A stretch of 25,461 nt of DNA from Pseudomonadota bacterium (GTDB lineage: Bacteria > Desulfobacterota > Desulfobacteria > Desulfobacterales > Desulfosarcinaceae). The DNA is taken from positions 1-25,461 of the forward strand of contig JAEYRZ010000082.1 in assembly GCA_023435265.1 (NCBI GenBank), written 5' to 3'. Each line of letters begins with the position of its first letter. Position 1 is the stretch's first letter. The notes beneath the pieces were generated by a model. The model had not been told where the DNA came from and made no database searches. It saw only the letters and a list, made by a program, of their open reading frames with translations. Shown here piece after piece: positions 24,079 through 25,461 of this stretch. The translations under genes were made by a program, and so were the position numbers.

Positions 24079-25149
24079 CTACTCCAGCGTGCCGACGATC
24101 CCCTGCACGAAGTACTTCATGCCCAGCAGTTCTTCATCCGTGGCCGTCCTGCCTTCCGGGATCTGGATGGCGCCCTTCTGATCCTTGATCGGTCCAACGA
24201 ATATGCTTTCCTTGCCTTCGATGATCTCCTGCTTCCGAGCTTCGACCTTGTCGCGCACGGCCTGCGGCACCATGGAGCCGAACGGGGCGAGTCCGACGAT
24301 CCCTTCTTTCATGCCCCACCAGTCGGCGGTATTCTTCCACGTTTTGTTCTGAACTTCCTGGACGACCTTCCGGTAGTAGGGCGCCCAGTTCCAGACCGCC
24401 GCGGTCAAATGGGCGCGCGGCGCAAAAGCCGACATATCCGAGTTGTAGCCGACGGAGTAAACGCCGCGCTCCTGGGCGGCTTCCTGGGGCCCGGGCGAGT
24501 CCTGGTGCTGGGCGATCACATCGGCGTTCACGTCCAGCAGGCTCTTGGCCGCTTCCTTCTCGGTGGCCGGATCGTACCAGGTCTTGGTCCACACCACGCG
24601 CACCTGCACCTTGGGATTGACGGACTGCGCGCCGAGGGTGAAGGCGTTGATCCCGCGGATCACTTCCGGGATGGGAAACGCGGCCACATAGCCCAGAATG
24701 TTGGTCTTGGTCATCGAACCGGCCACCATGCCGGAGAGATAGCGGGGCTGGTAGATGCGTCCGAAGTAGTTGCCCATGTTGGGAGCGGTTTTGAACCCCG
24801 AGCAGTGCATGAAGGTGGTCTTCGGGAACTGGTTGGCCACCTTGAGCATCGAGTCCATGAAGCCGAAGCTGGTGGCGAAGATCAGGTCGTAGCCCTTGCG
24901 CGCCATGTTCAGGATGACCCGCTCGGCGTCCGGCCCCTCGTCGATGTCTTCCACGTATGCGGTGCTGACGCCGGGCAGGGCTTCAATAGCCAGGCGCCCC
25001 TGGTCGTGGGCCCAGGACCACCCCGCGTCTCCGATGGGGGATACGTAGACGAAGCCGACCTTGAGTTCCGCGGCCCGCACTTCGCAAGCCGGTCCGGCGG
25101 TCAGCGCCATTGCCAGAACGATCGTCAAGCCGAAAAGAATCTTACGCAT
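24079..25149 (-). CDS. BMP-family periplasmic purine/nucleoside-binding protein
   Basis: 356 residues. The signal peptide is about 1-26 (MRKILFGLTIVLAMALTAG...VRA, cleaved before AELKVGF); the single Cys there does not make a good lipobox, so it is likely a free periplasmic protein. The mature chain has BMP-family blocks: VGFVYVSPIGDAGWSWAHDQ, ATSFGFMDSMLKVA, INAFTLGAQSVNP, AQHQDSPGPQEAA, and WWGMKEGIVGLAPFG. From memory these resemble the Brucella BMP protein whose structure contains adenine, so a free purine base is a plausible ligand; this is recollection, not a search. The start ATG 25149 has AAGGAG 9 nt upstream, unlike an in-frame ATG at 25170. The first 8 bp overlap the end of the VUT gene. 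Confidence 0.9.
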   Translation of the reverse strand: MRKILFGLTIVLAMALTAGPACEVRAAELKVGFVYVSPIGDAGWSWAHDQGRLAIEALPGVSTAYVEDIDEGPDAERVILNMARKGYDLIFATSFGFMDSMLKVANQFPKTTFMHCSGFKTAPNMGNYFGRIYQPRYLSGMVAGSMTKTNILGYVAAFPIPEVIRGINAFTLGAQSVNPKVQVRVVWTKTWYDPATEKEAAKSLLDVNADVIAQHQDSPGPQEAAQERGVYSVGYNSDMSAFAPRAHLTAAVWNWAPYYRKVVQEVQNKTWKNTADWWGMKEGIVGLAPFGSMVPQAVRDKVEARKQEIIEGKESIFVGPIKDQKGAIQIPEGRTATDEELLGMKYFVQGIVGTLE

Positions 25150-25461
25150 TTTCAACAACTCCTTCTTCATGTGGCTGGGTATCGCGGTACGCCGAACGGC
25201 GCCACAGCGCCGCCAGGGCGCCGGTGACGAACTTCGTGACGATCTCACCGAATATGACCGCCGCCAGCATGCCCGGCGCAAACACCCCGGCAAAGGCGAT
25301 GAGGTTGAACAGGGCGCTGTCCACGGGAATGCTGACCAGATTGGACCCCAGGACGCGCTGCAGCCAGCTGCGTCTCAGGAGCCGGTGATAGACCTCGGTA
25401 TCGGCGGCCTCGCTCAGGACGATGGCGATGAACGATGCAGTGATGATGCGCCGCTCCACCC
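25142..25461 (-). CDS. VUT/YhhQ-family (queuosine precursor-type) transporter, N-terminus beyond window
   Basis: Only the last 105 or so residues are present; the frame is open through the right edge. The visible part has the family core ASFIAIVLSEAADTEVY, a basic loop (RLLRRSWLQRV) and LGSNLVSIPVDSALFNLIAFAG, followed by a last membrane helix (MLAAVIFGEIVTKFVTGALAAL). YhhQ/VUT proteins (PF02592) import 7-deazapurines such as preQ0 or preQ1 in bacteria, though other substrates are proposed for some members. Its TAA lies 8 bp inside the BMP gene, a coupled overlap that makes it part of the purine uptake operon. The E-x2-DT motif is the recognised family signature. Confidence 0.82.
   Translation of the reverse strand, partial: VERRIITASFIAIVLSEAADTEVYHRLLRRSWLQRVLGSNLVSIPVDSALFNLIAFAGVFAPGMLAAVIFGEIVTKFVTGALAALWRRSAYRDTQPHEEGVVENA

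Overview
The window is about 25 kb of GC-rich (roughly 60-65% by eye), densely coding DNA from a Gram-negative bacterium. Two HDOD proteins (one with a DUF4388 N-terminus), an HD-domain hydrolase, a DUF748/AsmA-like envelope protein and hemerythrin-like and ferritin-like helical bundles suggest a Desulfobacterota (deltaproteobacterial) chromosome. This is an inference from gene content; there is no rRNA or other marker to fix it. No tRNA, rRNA, CRISPR array, prophage or transposase gene was seen.

Left part (1-8.3 kb): the C-terminal portion of a B12-binding radical SAM protein (cut by the left edge), a convergent HD-domain hydrolase, then a divergently transcribed 2-oxoglutarate dehydrogenase operon: sucA (E1), sucB (E2), lpd (E3). 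A promoter with a perfect TATAAT -10 box precedes sucA, and a divergent promoter fixes the start of the HD gene. A PaaI-like thioesterase follows.

Middle part (8.5-12.3 kb): a hemerythrin-fold protein in which all four ligand histidines appear replaced by Asn/Gln; a type III polyketide synthase translationally coupled to an isoprenylcysteine-methyltransferase-like protein (the arrangement of alkylpyrone clusters such as BpsA-BpsB); a convergent ferritin-like protein overlapping the methyltransferase tail; and an OsmC-family protein.

A 188-bp MITE-like element (12109-12296) has imperfect terminal inverted repeats and a perfect 6-bp target duplication (TAGTTC). Its insertion created the present stop codon of the neighbouring HDOD gene. 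Removing it in silico extends that protein by 21 codons.

Right-middle part (12.3-20 kb, minus strand): two HDOD signalling proteins, a 31-pentad pentapeptide-repeat protein with an unrecognised C-terminal domain and a near-consensus promoter, a 114-bp palindromic CACAGAGG-type repeat, and a 957-residue DUF748/AsmA-like protein. A diverged repeat of about 45-50 bp occurs twice, each time just downstream of a minus-strand stop codon.

Right end (20-25.46 kb, minus strand): a tightly coupled nucleobase/nucleoside uptake and salvage operon. In transcription order it holds a VUT/YhhQ-family transporter (cut by the right edge), a BMP-family periplasmic binding protein, two permeases, a Gpt-like xanthine/guanine phosphoribosyltransferase and the double ABC ATPase. 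Nearly every junction is an overlap or a gap of under 40 bp, so uptake, phosphoribosylation and possibly deazapurine transport are probably made as one unit.
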